A stretch of DNA of 64,000 nt from Candidatus Methylophosphatis roskildensis (GCA_016708905.1 JADJEV010000005.1:744001-808000); one strand, 5' to 3'; positions 42,224-54,923 are shown, numbered from the stretch's first letter. Notes: generated by a model not told the origin, from the sequence alone. A program made the numbers and translations.

Positions 42224-42324
42224 TCAGGGCGAAACAAGCGACGGCACACCCAGACAGCGCGAGCAACATCGCAGTTATGAAGGAGCCAAGCCATGACAGC
42301 TTGGCTCCTTCGTTCATGATTCGA

Positions 42325-42798
42325 TCAATTGGGCATCACAACGCTATCGATGACGTGGATCACGCCGTTGCTGGCCGCGATGTCCGTTGCGATGACCTTG
42401 GCCTTGTCTACCATCACGCCGCCGGTGGTCGAAATGGTCAGATTGCTTCCCTCAACCGTTTTCACCGGCCCCGCCTTGACGTCAGCGGCCATCACCTTGC
42501 CTCCGACCACGTGGTAGGTGAGCACTTTGGTCAGCTTGGCCTTATCCGCCAAGAGCGCGTCCAACTGGTCCTTCGGGATCTTTGCGAAGGCAGCGTCGTT
42601 GGGTGCAAAAACCGTGAATGGGCCTTTCCCTTTCAGCGTTTCCACCAACCCTGCCGTCTGGAGCGCGACCACGAGTGTCTTGAACGATCCAGCGGACTGC
42701 GCGGTTTCAACGATGTCTTTGCCGGCGGCCATTGCCGAGGTTGCGGTGGCAGTTGCGGCAACGAAGCCGAGCGTGGCGATGTACTTTGCAAGTTTCAT
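42325..42798 (-). CDS. Secreted fasciclin-domain protein
   Basis: 157 residues. The signal peptide ends TATATSAMA. One FAS1 domain contains the H1 motif (GPFTVFAPNDAAFAKIP) and H2-like YHVVGGKVMAAD...VIHVIDSVVMPN. FAS1 proteins mediate surface adhesion, and small single-domain bacterial forms occur in light- and oxidative-stress regulons. The operator palindrome 102 bp upstream suggests control by the LitR-like protein. Confidence 0.92.
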   Translation of the reverse strand: MKLAKYIATLGFVAATATATSAMAAGKDIVETAQSAGSFKTLVVALQTAGLVETLKGKGPFTVFAPNDAAFAKIPKDQLDALLADKAKLTKVLTYHVVGGKVMAADVKAGPVKTVEGSNLTISTTGGVMVDKAKVIATDIAASNGVIHVIDSVVMPN

Positions 42799-42899
42799 TT
42801 GAATCCTTTCAATGTGAGAGAGTGCCGATCGGATTTGCTCAGGTTGCTGGATAGCGACTGATCAGCAATTGCGCTCGAACGGCAAAAATTGTCGCTACA

Positions 42900-42912
42900 T
42901 TGTCCTAGACAA
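42900..42912. promoter_or_regulatory. Operator palindrome upstream of the fasciclin gene
   Basis: TTGTCCTAGACAA, one mismatch from perfect symmetry, with an extra half-site GGACAG ten bases on. Unlike the other loci no second copy at 63 bp was found. The surrounding interval 42799-43135 has no gene. Confidence 0.55.
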
Positions 42913-43135
42913 ATACTGGACAGAAAGTTCAATATTATTCGGAGCAGGGGCAGAAAGGCTTGTTGGCCGGAGCAGCCTGGTTGGACACCACGCCAGCGGA
43001 GCGCCAGCGATCAGAAGGTATCCTGGGATTACTGCCGGATTGAATCAGGGTCTTGCTGCTGAACCACAGGAACCAACCGACGCACGGAAAGCACAGGCCG
43101 GCGACGCGGCAAGGGGCCGCTTGTGCAGTCAGCAG

Positions 43136-44308
43136 TTATCGGGGGATGGATTCGCCGCTCGCCGCGTTCGATTCGGCTGGCAGCGCCGGGGCGGCGGCTG
43201 CGTCGGCGTGGCCGAATCGGGCGATGAACGTCTCGATTTCCGCTTCGATGGCCGCGCGGGCACGCAGCCCTTCAATCCATCGCTCGGGAATCGCCCCGAA
43301 CCCCAATGCGGCACCCAATATCGCACCGAGCACCGCGCCTCGGTGGCAGTTGTCGCCGCCGGCATTGGCGTTGGCAATCTGCGCGGCCTCGAAATCGTCG
43401 AAGTAGCGCGCCGCCAGATAGAGCACCGCTGGAAAGGAATGGTCGATGTAGCAGGCTGGGCTGAGCAGGGTGCCGATCACGTCGCGGTCGGACAAGCGGT
43501 CGCGTCGAACCTGCTCGAGCACTGCCGATGCCGCGAATCCCAGGCGTTCTGCGGCGTCGCACACGAGCGGCCCGATCTGCGCGGACCTGTCTTGCAGCAA
43601 ACGGATCAGCAGTTCGCTGAACGCCAGCGCATAGCGTTCCAGCTTGCCCGAGCGGTGGGTCAGCCGCAGTTGGGTCAGCGCCGACGCGCTCGCTGATTCT
43701 TGCCCCGCTGACCCTGCGGCAATAATGACCGGCGGCAATCCGACCAGTCCGCCAATCGACGCGGTGTCGTGGCCTTCCGCACCGGCACAGCCTTCCGGCG
43801 CCAATCCGCGAGCATAATTGGCGAAGAAATCGCGATGGTAGGATTCAGCATAAGTGTCGTTGTGGCTGTCGCGATCGGTCATGAACGCGACGTACTCTCG
43901 CAAGAAATCCCCTGCATCGTAGCGACCCGTCGCATTCATGGTCCGGATCAGCAACCGGGTACACAGCAGATTCAATGTGTTGTCGCCGGCCTGCATTCCC
44001 TGGTGGTAGTGCCGGTTGGGTGGCCCCCAATGGTGCTTCTTGCCCTTGAGAATCACGCTGCCGACCACCTCGCCGTCTTGCGAGCCGCGACCGGCCCGAG
44101 CGGTGCTGGCCAGCGCCATGATCGAATTCGGGTGATGCGCCTTGGGCGCCTGGAAGTCGCGGATCACGCCGAAATCGTGCTGCAGCGCGGTAAGGTCGTA
44201 GTACCAGTGAACCGGCATCGCCAGCGCATCGCCGACGAACATGCCCCACAGTGCGCCCCGAATCCGCGCCGCGGGAGCAATGGCCCCGCCATCGTATCCG
44301 CGACGCAT
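43136..44308 (-). CDS. ADP-ribosylglycohydrolase family protein
   Basis: 390 residues from ATG at 44308. Metal-site motifs include GALWGMFVGDALAMPVHWYY near the start, HQGMQAGDNTLN, and NANAGGDNCHRGAVLGAILG near the end, the layout of DraG/ARH enzymes. These remove ADP-ribose from proteins or small molecules using two Mg ions. Some usual Asp residues are replaced by Asn (GGDN rather than GGDT/D), which may shift the substrate. It follows the SOUL gene by 19 nt. Confidence 0.87.
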   Translation of the reverse strand: MRRGYDGGAIAPAARIRGALWGMFVGDALAMPVHWYYDLTALQHDFGVIRDFQAPKAHHPNSIMALASTARAGRGSQDGEVVGSVILKGKKHHWGPPNRHYHQGMQAGDNTLNLLCTRLLIRTMNATGRYDAGDFLREYVAFMTDRDSHNDTYAESYHRDFFANYARGLAPEGCAGAEGHDTASIGGLVGLPPVIIAAGSAGQESASASALTQLRLTHRSGKLERYALAFSELLIRLLQDRSAQIGPLVCDAAERLGFAASAVLEQVRRDRLSDRDVIGTLLSPACYIDHSFPAVLYLAARYFDDFEAAQIANANAGGDNCHRGAVLGAILGAALGFGAIPERWIEGLRARAAIEAEIETFIARFGHADAAAAPALPAESNAASGESIPR

Positions 44309-44327
44309 TGCTGGCGCCGTCCCAAGC

Positions 44328-44939
44328 TTATTCAAGTTCGAGCCAGATCTCGTTGCGCCGCAGGAACCAAGGTTTCCAGGGCGGATCGTAGCGAGCCCAG
44401 ATCGGCTCGCCGCGCGATGACAGACCAGCACGCGCCAAGGCGTCCTGCAATTTCCCGAGGTGCTCAAGGTAACGGCTTTGTGACCAGGTCCCCGAGTAGC
44501 CGATGACCGCAAGCGTTCGCCCAGGCATCGTGCGAAGGACGACACGCGAATCGATCGGTTCCGGGAGCGTTTCCAGCGACCATTCTCGGGGCATCGCAAA
44601 TTGAACGACGTAACCGTCCGGGCGCGCGCTTTGCGCCACCGGCGCCGTCATCGCGATCCTGGTGCTGGTCTGGGCCACCGGCGCGGTCATCTCGATTTTG
44701 CGCGATCCCTTGTTAGCGCCGAAGATGTATTCGGCGAGGATGCGAAAGCCCTGGTTTCCGGCCTCCTCCGCCGCTGCGACGACAACAGTCTCCGCCACAA
44801 CATACGGCTCGTATCGGCGCACCTCGAAATCGTCGTGAGCGCTGACCACCGCAAACCGGGGCTCGTCAATTGCCATGGCTGAACTCCAGGCCAGCACCAA
44901 GGCGCAGACCACCAGATAGTGAAATCCCCTCATGACCAT
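44328..44939 (-). CDS. SOUL heme-binding family protein
   Basis: 203 residues with a signal peptide (LVVCALVLAWSSAMA). SOUL motifs are FEVRRYEPYVVAETVV, FRILAEYIFGANKGSRKIEM and TAPVAQ (twice), and VIGYSGTWSQSRYLEHL. Family members bind heme or porphyrin weakly. A second ATG at 44933 is equally possible as the start. Probably cotranscribed with the downstream ADP-ribosylglycohydrolase. Confidence 0.9.
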   Translation of the reverse strand: MVMRGFHYLVVCALVLAWSSAMAIDEPRFAVVSAHDDFEVRRYEPYVVAETVVVAAAEEAGNQGFRILAEYIFGANKGSRKIEMTAPVAQTSTRIAMTAPVAQSARPDGYVVQFAMPREWSLETLPEPIDSRVVLRTMPGRTLAVIGYSGTWSQSRYLEHLGKLQDALARAGLSSRGEPIWARYDPPWKPWFLRRNEIWLELE

Positions 44940-45090
44940 ACCCGGAGACGTGCGACGACACGCGCGAACGCACCCAGCTCCGAGGGCAAAGATGGACTGG
45001 CCTTTTCGGCCGATCAAGCGGCGGCCATACCCAAGCAAACGGTACGGCTGGCGCGATTCCGCGCTGTGGCGGTAAGCTGACATATCTCTC

Positions 45091-45564
45091 ATGGTGTCTG
45101 GCATGGACGGGACGAAAACGGTTTTCGAAGTTCGGGCGGCGCTGAGAGCGCTGTACCGATCTCAGCGCTTCGCGGTACTGTCGACCGACGATCACGGGCA
45201 ACCTTTCACGAGCCTGATGGCGTTCGCGGCATCCGAAGACCTGGGGAAGCTGGTGGTTCTGACCGAGCGGACCACGCGCAAGTTCGCCAACCTGAAGACG
45301 AATTCTCGGGTCGCCCTTCTGATCGACGACCGCGAAAACAAGGGCTCGGATACGCAGGATTCAGTGGCGGTCACTGCGATCGGGGAAGCGGCGGAAGTGG
45401 ATCCGATAACTGGCGCTCCACTGCTCGAACTCTACCTCGCCCGCCACCCTTATCTGGCCGAGTTCGCAGCTTCGCCGTCCTGCGCGATCGTTCAGGTGAA
45501 CGTCAGCTCGTACCTGCTGGTCTCACGCTTCCAGAAGGTTCTCGAGTGGCGCCCTGGATCGTAG
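45091..45564 (+). CDS. Pyridoxamine 5'-phosphate oxidase-like flavin/heme-binding protein
   Basis: 157 residues, split-barrel fold: FAVLSTDDHGQPFTSLMAFA, LVVLTERTTRKFANLKTNSR and VALLIDDRENKGSDTQDSVA, then EAAEVD. It matches the PNPOx/HugZ-like group, which bind FMN, F420 or heme; the exact cofactor cannot be decided. It is divergent from the SOUL gene and converges with ssb. Confidence 0.85.
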   Translation: MVSGMDGTKTVFEVRAALRALYRSQRFAVLSTDDHGQPFTSLMAFAASEDLGKLVVLTERTTRKFANLKTNSRVALLIDDRENKGSDTQDSVAVTAIGEAAEVDPITGAPLLELYLARHPYLAEFAASPSCAIVQVNVSSYLLVSRFQKVLEWRPGS

Positions 45565-45603
45565 CGGCGCCCGCCCTGGCGGGAAGGGCGACGCGGTAAG
45601 ACC

Positions 45604-46065
45604 TCAAAACGGGATGTCGTCGTCCATGTCGCCGAAGCCGGACGACGAGGCCGCGGGTGCCGCGGGCTTGCGCGCCGGTGCGGCAGTCGATCCGTCGTCC
45701 TGCTCGCGCGGCGGCGGCTCGCCCATGCCCTGGCGCGAACCGAGCATCTTCATTTCGTCGCCACGAATCTCAGTCGTGTAGCGATCGTGCCCTTCCTTGT
45801 CCTGCCACTTACGAGTGCGCAGGCCGCCTTCAACGTAAACCTGCGAGCCCTTCTTCAGATACTGGCCGGCAATCTCCGCCAGGCGGCCGAAGAAAACGAC
45901 GCGATGCCATTCGGTGGCTTCCTTCTTCTCGCCGGTCTGCTTATCCTTCCACGTGTCCGTGGTGGCCAGACTCACGGTGCAAATTTGATCGCCGCTCGCA
46001 GCGTAGCGCGTCTCCGGATCGCGCCCTAGGTTGCCGATAAGTATGACTTTGTTTACCGATGCCAT
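45604..46065 (-). CDS. ssb: Single-stranded DNA-binding protein
   Basis: 153 residues. OB-fold: MASVNKVILIGNLGRDPETR, WHRVVFFGRLAEIAGQYLKK and GSQVYVEGGLRTRKWQDKEG. A disordered Pro/Ala-rich linker leads to the acidic tip GFGDMDDDIPF, which recruits repair and replication partners. It binds ssDNA as a tetramer. It lies downstream of an MFS gene, divergent from uvrA beyond, the common ssb-MFS-uvrA order of betaproteobacteria. Confidence 0.97.
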   Translation of the reverse strand: MASVNKVILIGNLGRDPETRYAASGDQICTVSLATTDTWKDKQTGEKKEATEWHRVVFFGRLAEIAGQYLKKGSQVYVEGGLRTRKWQDKEGHDRYTTEIRGDEMKMLGSRQGMGEPPPREQDDGSTAAPARKPAAPAASSSGFGDMDDDIPF

Positions 46066-46140
46066 GATCGTCTCCCGGTTCGAGTTGTGGGTTGTTCCGA
46101 GCGGGGACCAGCCCGCCGCGTACTGTTCAAGTATACAGCA

Positions 46141-47490
46141 TCAGGAGGCTTCGCCGAGCAGGCTGCGAAGCGGGCCTTCGTCCCAGCCTTCAAGATTCAC
46201 CTTGAGGTAAGCGATGCGCTTTTCCGGCTCGACCACGGCGTCGCGCACACCGGGCAGGCCGACCAGCCGCGCCCGAAGACCGGCCAGATCGACATGCGGC
46301 TTTATCGCGTACTCGCGCATCGCAATGACGGGTGGCGCGCGCATCGACAGCGCAACCAGCAGCCAGATCACCGACAGCCCGATTGCCAGCGCGAACACCG
46401 CCTGCGGCCCGATATGCTTGGCGAGCCAGCCGCCGAGCGCCCCGCCGAGAAACAGCCCGAATGCCTGGCTCGTATTGTAGACACCGAGCGCCGCGCCCTT
46501 TGCCTGGGGCGGCGCGATACGCGAAATCAGCGATGGCAGCGTCGCCTCAAGAATGTTGAAGGCGACGAAGAACACCAGCAGCATGACCACGATCGCCAGG
46601 AAATCGCGGCGCCCGAGCAGCAGTCCGACTTGCGACAAGAACAGCAGAACGATCGCGCCGAGGAAGACCTGCTTCATGCGCGCCTTCTTTTCCGCAACGA
46701 TGATCGCCGGCACCATCAGGATGAAACTGGCGAGCACGACCGGCAGGTACACTTTCCAGTGTTCGGGCAGCGGCAGGCTGCCGCTTTGTATCAGCGCCGC
46801 CGGCACGACGACGAACATCGACACCTGGATCAGATGAAGCAGCAGTATCCCGAGATTCAATCGCAGCAACTGCGCATCACCCAGCACCTGCGCGAAGCGG
46901 ACTTTCGGCAGATGCGCATGCAGGTCGAGCGGCGGCGGTTCGGGCACCACCCAGAGCACCACGGCGATCGCCGCCAGCGCCAGAACGGCCGTCAGCAGGA
47001 AGATGCCGCTCATCCCGATTGCCGCGTAGAGCAGGGGTGCGGCGACCAGCGAACCGGCGAAAACCAGCCCGATCGACGAACCGATCATCGCCATCACCTT
47101 GGTGCGATGCGCATCCGTGGTAAGGTCGGCGGCCAGCGCGGTCACCGCTGCCGAGATCGCGCCCGCCCCCTGGATGCAGCGGCCGGCGATGGTCCAGTAG
47201 ATATCCGGCGCCCAGGCGGCGACCACACTGCCGATGGAAAACAGAACCAGGCCGAATACGATCACGCGCTTGCGCCCGTAGCGGTCCGAAGCCATGCCGA
47301 ATGCGATCTGCAGGCAGGCCTGGGTCAGGCCGTAGGCGCCCAGCGCGATGCCGACGAGGGTCAGATCCTGGCCGCCCGGAATATGCTTGGCGTATTCGGC
47401 GAATACCGGCAGGATCAGGAACAAGCCCAGCATGCGCAGCGCGAAAATCGAAGCGAGCGATATTCCGGCGCGCTTTTCCAGCGGGGTCAT
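46141..47490 (-). CDS. MFS transporter with C-terminal ferredoxin-like tail
   Basis: 449 residues from ATG at 47490 (GCGAG upstream; an ATG at 47514 is an alternative). Twelve membrane segments include the MFS motif GMASDRYGRKRVIVFGLVLF after segment 2. The last 60 residues (DLAGLRARLVGLPGVRDAVV, KRIAYLKVNLEGWDEGPLRS) form a soluble ferredoxin-like domain, as in YajR-type carriers. The substrate is unknown; YajR relatives are proton-driven exporters. Adjacent to ssb and divergent from uvrA. Confidence 0.9.
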   Translation of the reverse strand: MTPLEKRAGISLASIFALRMLGLFLILPVFAEYAKHIPGGQDLTLVGIALGAYGLTQACLQIAFGMASDRYGRKRVIVFGLVLFSIGSVVAAWAPDIYWTIAGRCIQGAGAISAAVTALAADLTTDAHRTKVMAMIGSSIGLVFAGSLVAAPLLYAAIGMSGIFLLTAVLALAAIAVVLWVVPEPPPLDLHAHLPKVRFAQVLGDAQLLRLNLGILLLHLIQVSMFVVVPAALIQSGSLPLPEHWKVYLPVVLASFILMVPAIIVAEKKARMKQVFLGAIVLLFLSQVGLLLGRRDFLAIVVMLLVFFVAFNILEATLPSLISRIAPPQAKGAALGVYNTSQAFGLFLGGALGGWLAKHIGPQAVFALAIGLSVIWLLVALSMRAPPVIAMREYAIKPHVDLAGLRARLVGLPGVRDAVVEPEKRIAYLKVNLEGWDEGPLRSLLGEAS

Positions 47491-47691
47491 TTTCTCGCTG
47501 CCGGGGGAACGCATTGGAACTGATCGACTCTCTCGAACTCGGAGGGTACGGCTGACGCCTGCTTTGAGGAACCGCTGTTCGCCGCGCAGTCGAAAGCATG
47601 GCGAGCGAATCGGGGTTTGACTTATAGTAGCAGGTTTGGCTTTCCTGCCGCGACGCAGCAATCGCGCGCGGCGGCCAGGGCTGGTCAAGGC

Positions 47692-50547
<2,856 letters not shown>

Positions 50548-50570
50548 TCGGTAATTCGACCGGCCTGGAA

Positions 50571-50667
50571 GCCGCACCGGATGGACTTCTCCAGGCACCC
50601 TGCCCGCTCAGCGCCGCCGCACGGGGCTCCCGGCATGGCATGGCTGCGGAGCGAGCATCCATGCGGC
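50571..50667. repeat. 97-bp palindromic element, copy 5
   Basis: Begins GCCGCACCGGATGGACTTCT and ends GAGCATCCATGCGGC, exactly 97 bp, 23 bp after the uvrA stop. It is closest to the copy at 59815. Inner symmetry is weaker than in copy 1. The rest of the 50548-50721 interval is empty. Confidence 0.7.
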
Positions 50668-50721
50668 CTGTGGCGCAGGCCAGAACGTACTACCCCCTCC
50701 ATTACCCTTACCCAAGTGCAA

Positions 50722-51768
50722 TTACCCCTTCTTTTGCCACCTGGCTGCCGGCCCACGTCCGTGGCACTCGATCCGCCCGGCTGCCTTCTGTTCCCGCAAC
50801 ACGCGACGCACCATGTCGCGGCTGACGCCCGGGCAGCGCAGTTCCAGTCGGGCGACGGTGAATTCCCCGGCGAACTGCTCGATCGCCGAGAGCACCTGAT
50901 CGGTCTTTGCGCCACGTGGCGCCTTGATTTCCCCCACTCGCTCGGCGAACTCCCGGTAAGCCGCTTTCAGAACGAACAGCACGTAATCGATGTAGGGCCA
51001 CGGATCGTGCTTGCCTTCGTGCCAGCCCTGCGAACTCTGCTCTAGCGTCTCGTAGTAGCGATCCTTGCTCTGCTCGACCAGGCGCTCCAGGCTGATGTAG
51101 CGCCCCACCTCGTAGCCGAGTTGGTAGCTTTGCAGCAGCCAGAGCAGGCGCGAAACCCGGCCGTTGCCATCGCGGAAGGGGTGGATGCACAGAAGGTCGA
51201 GATTGAAGGCCGCCAGCGCAATCGGCGGCGGCACCCAGCCTTCGTCCGAACAGCGGCGCCAGGCCAACACCAGATCAGCCATTCGCGCCGGCGTCTCCGC
51301 GGCCGACACCGTGCGAAACCGAATGCGCTCGCGGCCGTCCGGGTAGCGTTCGATGATGTCGCCATCCTTTTCCTTGTATTGCCCGGCATCCCAGATCTGT
51401 CCACGGGTCAGCGCGTGGAAACGCCTGATCGACTGTTCGTCGAGCGGTATGACCGGCGCCTCGGCATGAATCCACGCCAGCGCATCGCGGTAGCCGCGCA
51501 CCTCCTCCTCGTCGCGGTCTCGGAACAACGGCTTCGGCGACACGAGAATCTCGCGCACCCGTGCCGGGTCGACCGACACCCCCTCGATGCGGTTGCTGGA
51601 AACGGCGCTTTCGATCAACGCGTGTTCCCGCAGAGCCTTCAAGCGTTGCGGTGACTGGCGGGTGTACAGCTCCTGCTTGCCGCGACACTCGCCGAGGTCC
51701 GACAGATACCAAGCCGTTGAAGGCGGTATCCCGATCTGTCCGGAAGCGAACTGGCGCAGTGTCATCAT
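50722..51768 (-). CDS. Fic-domain AMP-transferase-like protein
   Basis: 348 residues. The Fic motif HPFRDGNGR is intact (His catalytic, Asp/Glu metal). The N-terminal inhibitory motif is also present (S58-N-R-I-E62-G63), so activity should be autoinhibited. A C-terminal winged-helix-like part follows (LSAIEQFAGEFTVARLEL, GVSRDMVRRVLREQKAAGRI). Such proteins AMPylate or otherwise modify host proteins. It sits downstream of the restriction gene in the same direction, at the edge of the defence island. Confidence 0.93.
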   Translation of the reverse strand: MMTLRQFASGQIGIPPSTAWYLSDLGECRGKQELYTRQSPQRLKALREHALIESAVSSNRIEGVSVDPARVREILVSPKPLFRDRDEEEVRGYRDALAWIHAEAPVIPLDEQSIRRFHALTRGQIWDAGQYKEKDGDIIERYPDGRERIRFRTVSAAETPARMADLVLAWRRCSDEGWVPPPIALAAFNLDLLCIHPFRDGNGRVSRLLWLLQSYQLGYEVGRYISLERLVEQSKDRYYETLEQSSQGWHEGKHDPWPYIDYVLFVLKAAYREFAERVGEIKAPRGAKTDQVLSAIEQFAGEFTVARLELRCPGVSRDMVRRVLREQKAAGRIECHGRGPAARWQKKG

Positions 51769-51804
51769 GATCCTTCAGCCAGTAGCGCAGTCAGCAGCTC
51801 GACA

Positions 51805-54519
51805 TCACCCAAGTTCCGCCTCGATCAGTTCCCAGCGCTTATCCCGCACCATCACGAACCGGCAACGCCCCGTGGACAGATTCGCCCACAAACCGCCGAT
51901 CAGTCGGTCATCCTTGGCTGCGTCCCACCGGTCCGCACCCTTGTATTCAACAGCGAGAATCGCTCCCCGATTCCCGTCGCGTTCGGGAAGCTGGCACAGG
52001 AAGTCCGGGTAGAAACGCCCGTCCGCCTTTTGCAGGCAGAACGAGCTTCCCTCGCGCCGAACGAGATTGCGTACCCAGAATCGGATTCGACCCTGCTGCG
52101 CCAACTTGTCGAGCTCGCAGGCACAGAGAAACTCCTCCTTGCTGTCGAAGTCGCCAATGCGGCCATGGAAATGCTTGCGAAAGTCGAAATAGCCGAACGC
52201 CGAATTGGCCGGGTCATAGTCGCGGCTGGGTGCGTATGCCTGTGCATTGAACTCGAAGGCGTACTGGTCGCTGACCGCGACACGTGATGTGGCGTCATCT
52301 CCGAACAAGGTCTGCTGGAACGCCTTGGCGACCGCCTGCTTGCGCAGCTCGCGGATGCGCGATTCGAGCCGTGTTCGAATCAGGAATTTCTGCAAGTTGA
52401 CTCGGGCGAGCGTGAATCGCTCCATTGTCAGCAACTCGGTCAGCCAGGCGGCCACGAAGGCCAGCTTGCTGGCGTGGGTAAGACACGGCTCCGGCAAATT
52501 ACGACATAGCCATGTCGCCAAACGCAACGCGTCCCAATGCTCGGGCTGGTAGACAAGACCCAGATCGCGCTGAAGATCAGGCAGAAAACGCGACACGACC
52601 TTGCCGCTCGTGGCGTCCACATCGATCTCGCCGCCTTCCGACACCTTCAAGCCGGCACCCAACGCAGCAAGATCTTCGGAGGTCGGTTTCGCGTGGTAGG
52701 CCGACAAATCCCACGGGTACTCCAGCACCTCGGGGTCGTCGAACAGCCGCAACTCGCCTTGCACACTCAGCACCAACTGGGGCACGCGGAATCGCTCGCC
52801 GAGTTCAGCCGGTGTCTGGAAGAACTCGATGGCCGTGGTGCGACTGATCTCGGCCGCTTCCGCAATGGCGGCGACGGCCGCCTCCGACGTGACCGATGCC
52901 TTGAGCACTTCCGTCTCATCCTCGGTCAACGGCGTGCTGATCGTCAGGGTATTGCGCTTGGCGTCCCAGGTGAGCTTGTCTCGAACCGGCTTGGGCACGC
53001 TCTTGAGGTCGGGTTTTTCGGACAGAGTGATCGCCACCGGCCGAACGACGACGCGTCCCGCGTGCCCTTCCAGGTCTAGCCGCGATTGCTCGGCCTTGGC
53101 GGCAGTCACGAACTCGGTCACCTCGCGCCGCTCGAAGCCGGCACCGGCAACCAAGCGGTCGCGCAATGCGCTGGCCGTCTCGGCAAAGTTGCGCGAGACG
53201 ACGAAGGCGTAAGACTGATTCAGCGCTTGCGCATCGCGATGGCATGCCCCCGGCTGACGCAACACGCGGCCGAGCAACTGCTCCACCGCCGTCGCCGAAT
53301 GCAGCGAAGCCATGCTGACCAGGATGTAGGCGAACGGACAGTCCCAGCCCTCTGCCAGCGCCTTCTGCGTGATGACGAATTTCACCGGACAGGCCGGATC
53401 GGCAACGCCCAGTTTGTAGTCGGCGTCGATCTGCTCGAGCCCGCGTTCCTCGCCAGTTGCCACGACGATTTCGCCGGCCGGAATGCCGTGATTGGCGATC
53501 AATTCGTCGCGAACCCGCTCGAAGTCCAGCGTCTCGACTCCGGCGCGACGCGGTTCCGACTGGATCAGGACCAGCGGCCGCAAGTAGGGGCGACCTGCAC
53601 GCCGCTCCTCGTCCGCCAGCTTGTGCAGGGCGCCTCGTCGGCCGATGGCGTCAGCAAGGCACTGCTGCCAGTTCGGCTCCGTTTCGAGTACGACTGGCAG
53701 CTTGATCATCTCTTCCGCCTTCAACTCGGCGGCGGATACGCTGTGCAGCACATTGCTGGGCGTGCGCTCCAGATCCGGCGTGGCGGTCAGTTCCATCACC
53801 CCGCTGGGGCGAAATCGCGCCAGCATGCCGAAGGCCAATTCGGTGCGGCTGTTGTGCGCCTCGTCGACCACCACGAACGGCCGGCGCAGGCGCAGCACGT
53901 TGGCCAGCGAATACGGCGTGGTCCGCTCCGCACCTTCACCTTCGGTCAACAGGTCATCGCGCTGTGATGGCGACAGGTTGTCGAAGTGGTGCATCAGCGC
54001 ACCGCTGGACTGATACACCTTGCGGCATTCCTCGTCCTCCACCTGAAAAGCCTGGCGTGTAGCAACGATGATCGTGGTCGAGGTATCCAGCGTGGCCCGC
54101 GTTATGCTCTTGGCTTCGTCCAGGTCCGTCACCGTGATCGGACCGGCTTCGCGCAATGCAATGTGGTAGGGGTGGTGCCTGTCCCGGAGCGCCTTCAGGG
54201 TTTGTTCGCGGATCGGCTTGCTCGGCACCAGCCAGAGGATGACGCTGTGCTCGCAACGCAGCAGGCGTGTATTGACCAGCGCGACGCTCTTGGCGGCCAG
54301 CCAGGTCTTGCCGCCGCCGGTCGGCACGCGCAGGCAGAAGTACGGCATGTCGGCCGGAAAACCCGACAGCGGGTTGCAGGACAGCCCACGGCCCCACAGA
54401 CGTTCGGTGGTGGCAGTGTAGGCTATCGAAGGCGAAGGCAACTCGTGGCAGGCCTCGAAGTAAGCCTCGACGCTTTCGAGCACTTGCGACTGGTAGGTCT
54501 TGGGGACAAAAGTGCTCAT
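51805..54519 (-). CDS. Type III restriction endonuclease subunit (Res), DEAD/DEAH helicase
   Basis: 904 residues from ATG at 54519. Superfamily 2 helicase motifs are RVPTGGGKTW (Walker A, residues 64-73), DEAH (219-222), LTATPDL and QLLGRVLRQP. The C-terminus has FYPDFLCQL...ILAVEYKGADR, a PD-(D/E)xK nuclease site. It cuts DNA when paired with the modification subunit encoded at 55281. The ATGA overlap with vapC couples the two. The usual mod-res adjacency is broken by vapBC. Confidence 0.9.
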   Translation of the reverse strand: MSTFVPKTYQSQVLESVEAYFEACHELPSPSIAYTATTERLWGRGLSCNPLSGFPADMPYFCLRVPTGGGKTWLAAKSVALVNTRLLRCEHSVILWLVPSKPIREQTLKALRDRHHPYHIALREAGPITVTDLDEAKSITRATLDTSTTIIVATRQAFQVEDEECRKVYQSSGALMHHFDNLSPSQRDDLLTEGEGAERTTPYSLANVLRLRRPFVVVDEAHNSRTELAFGMLARFRPSGVMELTATPDLERTPSNVLHSVSAAELKAEEMIKLPVVLETEPNWQQCLADAIGRRGALHKLADEERRAGRPYLRPLVLIQSEPRRAGVETLDFERVRDELIANHGIPAGEIVVATGEERGLEQIDADYKLGVADPACPVKFVITQKALAEGWDCPFAYILVSMASLHSATAVEQLLGRVLRQPGACHRDAQALNQSYAFVVSRNFAETASALRDRLVAGAGFERREVTEFVTAAKAEQSRLDLEGHAGRVVVRPVAITLSEKPDLKSVPKPVRDKLTWDAKRNTLTISTPLTEDETEVLKASVTSEAAVAAIAEAAEISRTTAIEFFQTPAELGERFRVPQLVLSVQGELRLFDDPEVLEYPWDLSAYHAKPTSEDLAALGAGLKVSEGGEIDVDATSGKVVSRFLPDLQRDLGLVYQPEHWDALRLATWLCRNLPEPCLTHASKLAFVAAWLTELLTMERFTLARVNLQKFLIRTRLESRIRELRKQAVAKAFQQTLFGDDATSRVAVSDQYAFEFNAQAYAPSRDYDPANSAFGYFDFRKHFHGRIGDFDSKEEFLCACELDKLAQQGRIRFWVRNLVRREGSSFCLQKADGRFYPDFLCQLPERDGNRGAILAVEYKGADRWDAAKDDRLIGGLWANLSTGRCRFVMVRDKRWELIEAELG

Positions 54520-54923
54520 GTCGCGTCTTGCCAGTTCTCCACCACGAGGCCAGGAACGCGCTCGAACTCCGACACATTGCGCGTAACCACGCACAGGCCC
54601 GCCGCGCGCGCGATGGCAGCGATCTGCAGGTCGTACGGCCCGATGACCTGACCCGATCGGACGAGCACAGCGCGGATTTCGCCGCAGTGTTCGGCGGCGC
54701 GATCGTCGAACGGCAGGCTGGCGACCTGCGCTGCCAAGTCACGCAAGCGTGCCTGGTTCTCAGCCACGCGCTCGCTGTTGCACGCCCCGAACCAAAGTTC
54801 GGCCCAAACCGGCGCACACATGTACAGATGCTCCACGCCCTGTCGGCGCACCGCCGCCACCAGCTTGTCGTTGTTCTTCAGCAGCGCGATCCAAGCGTTG
54901 GTGTCGAGCAGGTAGTCCGTCAT
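54516..54923 (-). CDS. vapC: VapC-type PIN-domain ribonuclease toxin
   Basis: 135 residues. PIN domain with acidic residues in YLLDTNAWIALLK (Asp7), AELWFGA (Glu), GPYDLQIAAIA (Asp) and TRNVSEF. Such toxins cut tRNA or rRNA. ATGA overlap with vapB upstream and with res downstream makes the three a coupled unit. Confidence 0.93.
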   Translation of the reverse strand: MTDYLLDTNAWIALLKNNDKLVAAVRRQGVEHLYMCAPVWAELWFGACNSERVAENQARLRDLAAQVASLPFDDRAAEHCGEIRAVLVRSGQVIGPYDLQIAAIARAAGLCVVTRNVSEFERVPGLVVENWQDAT

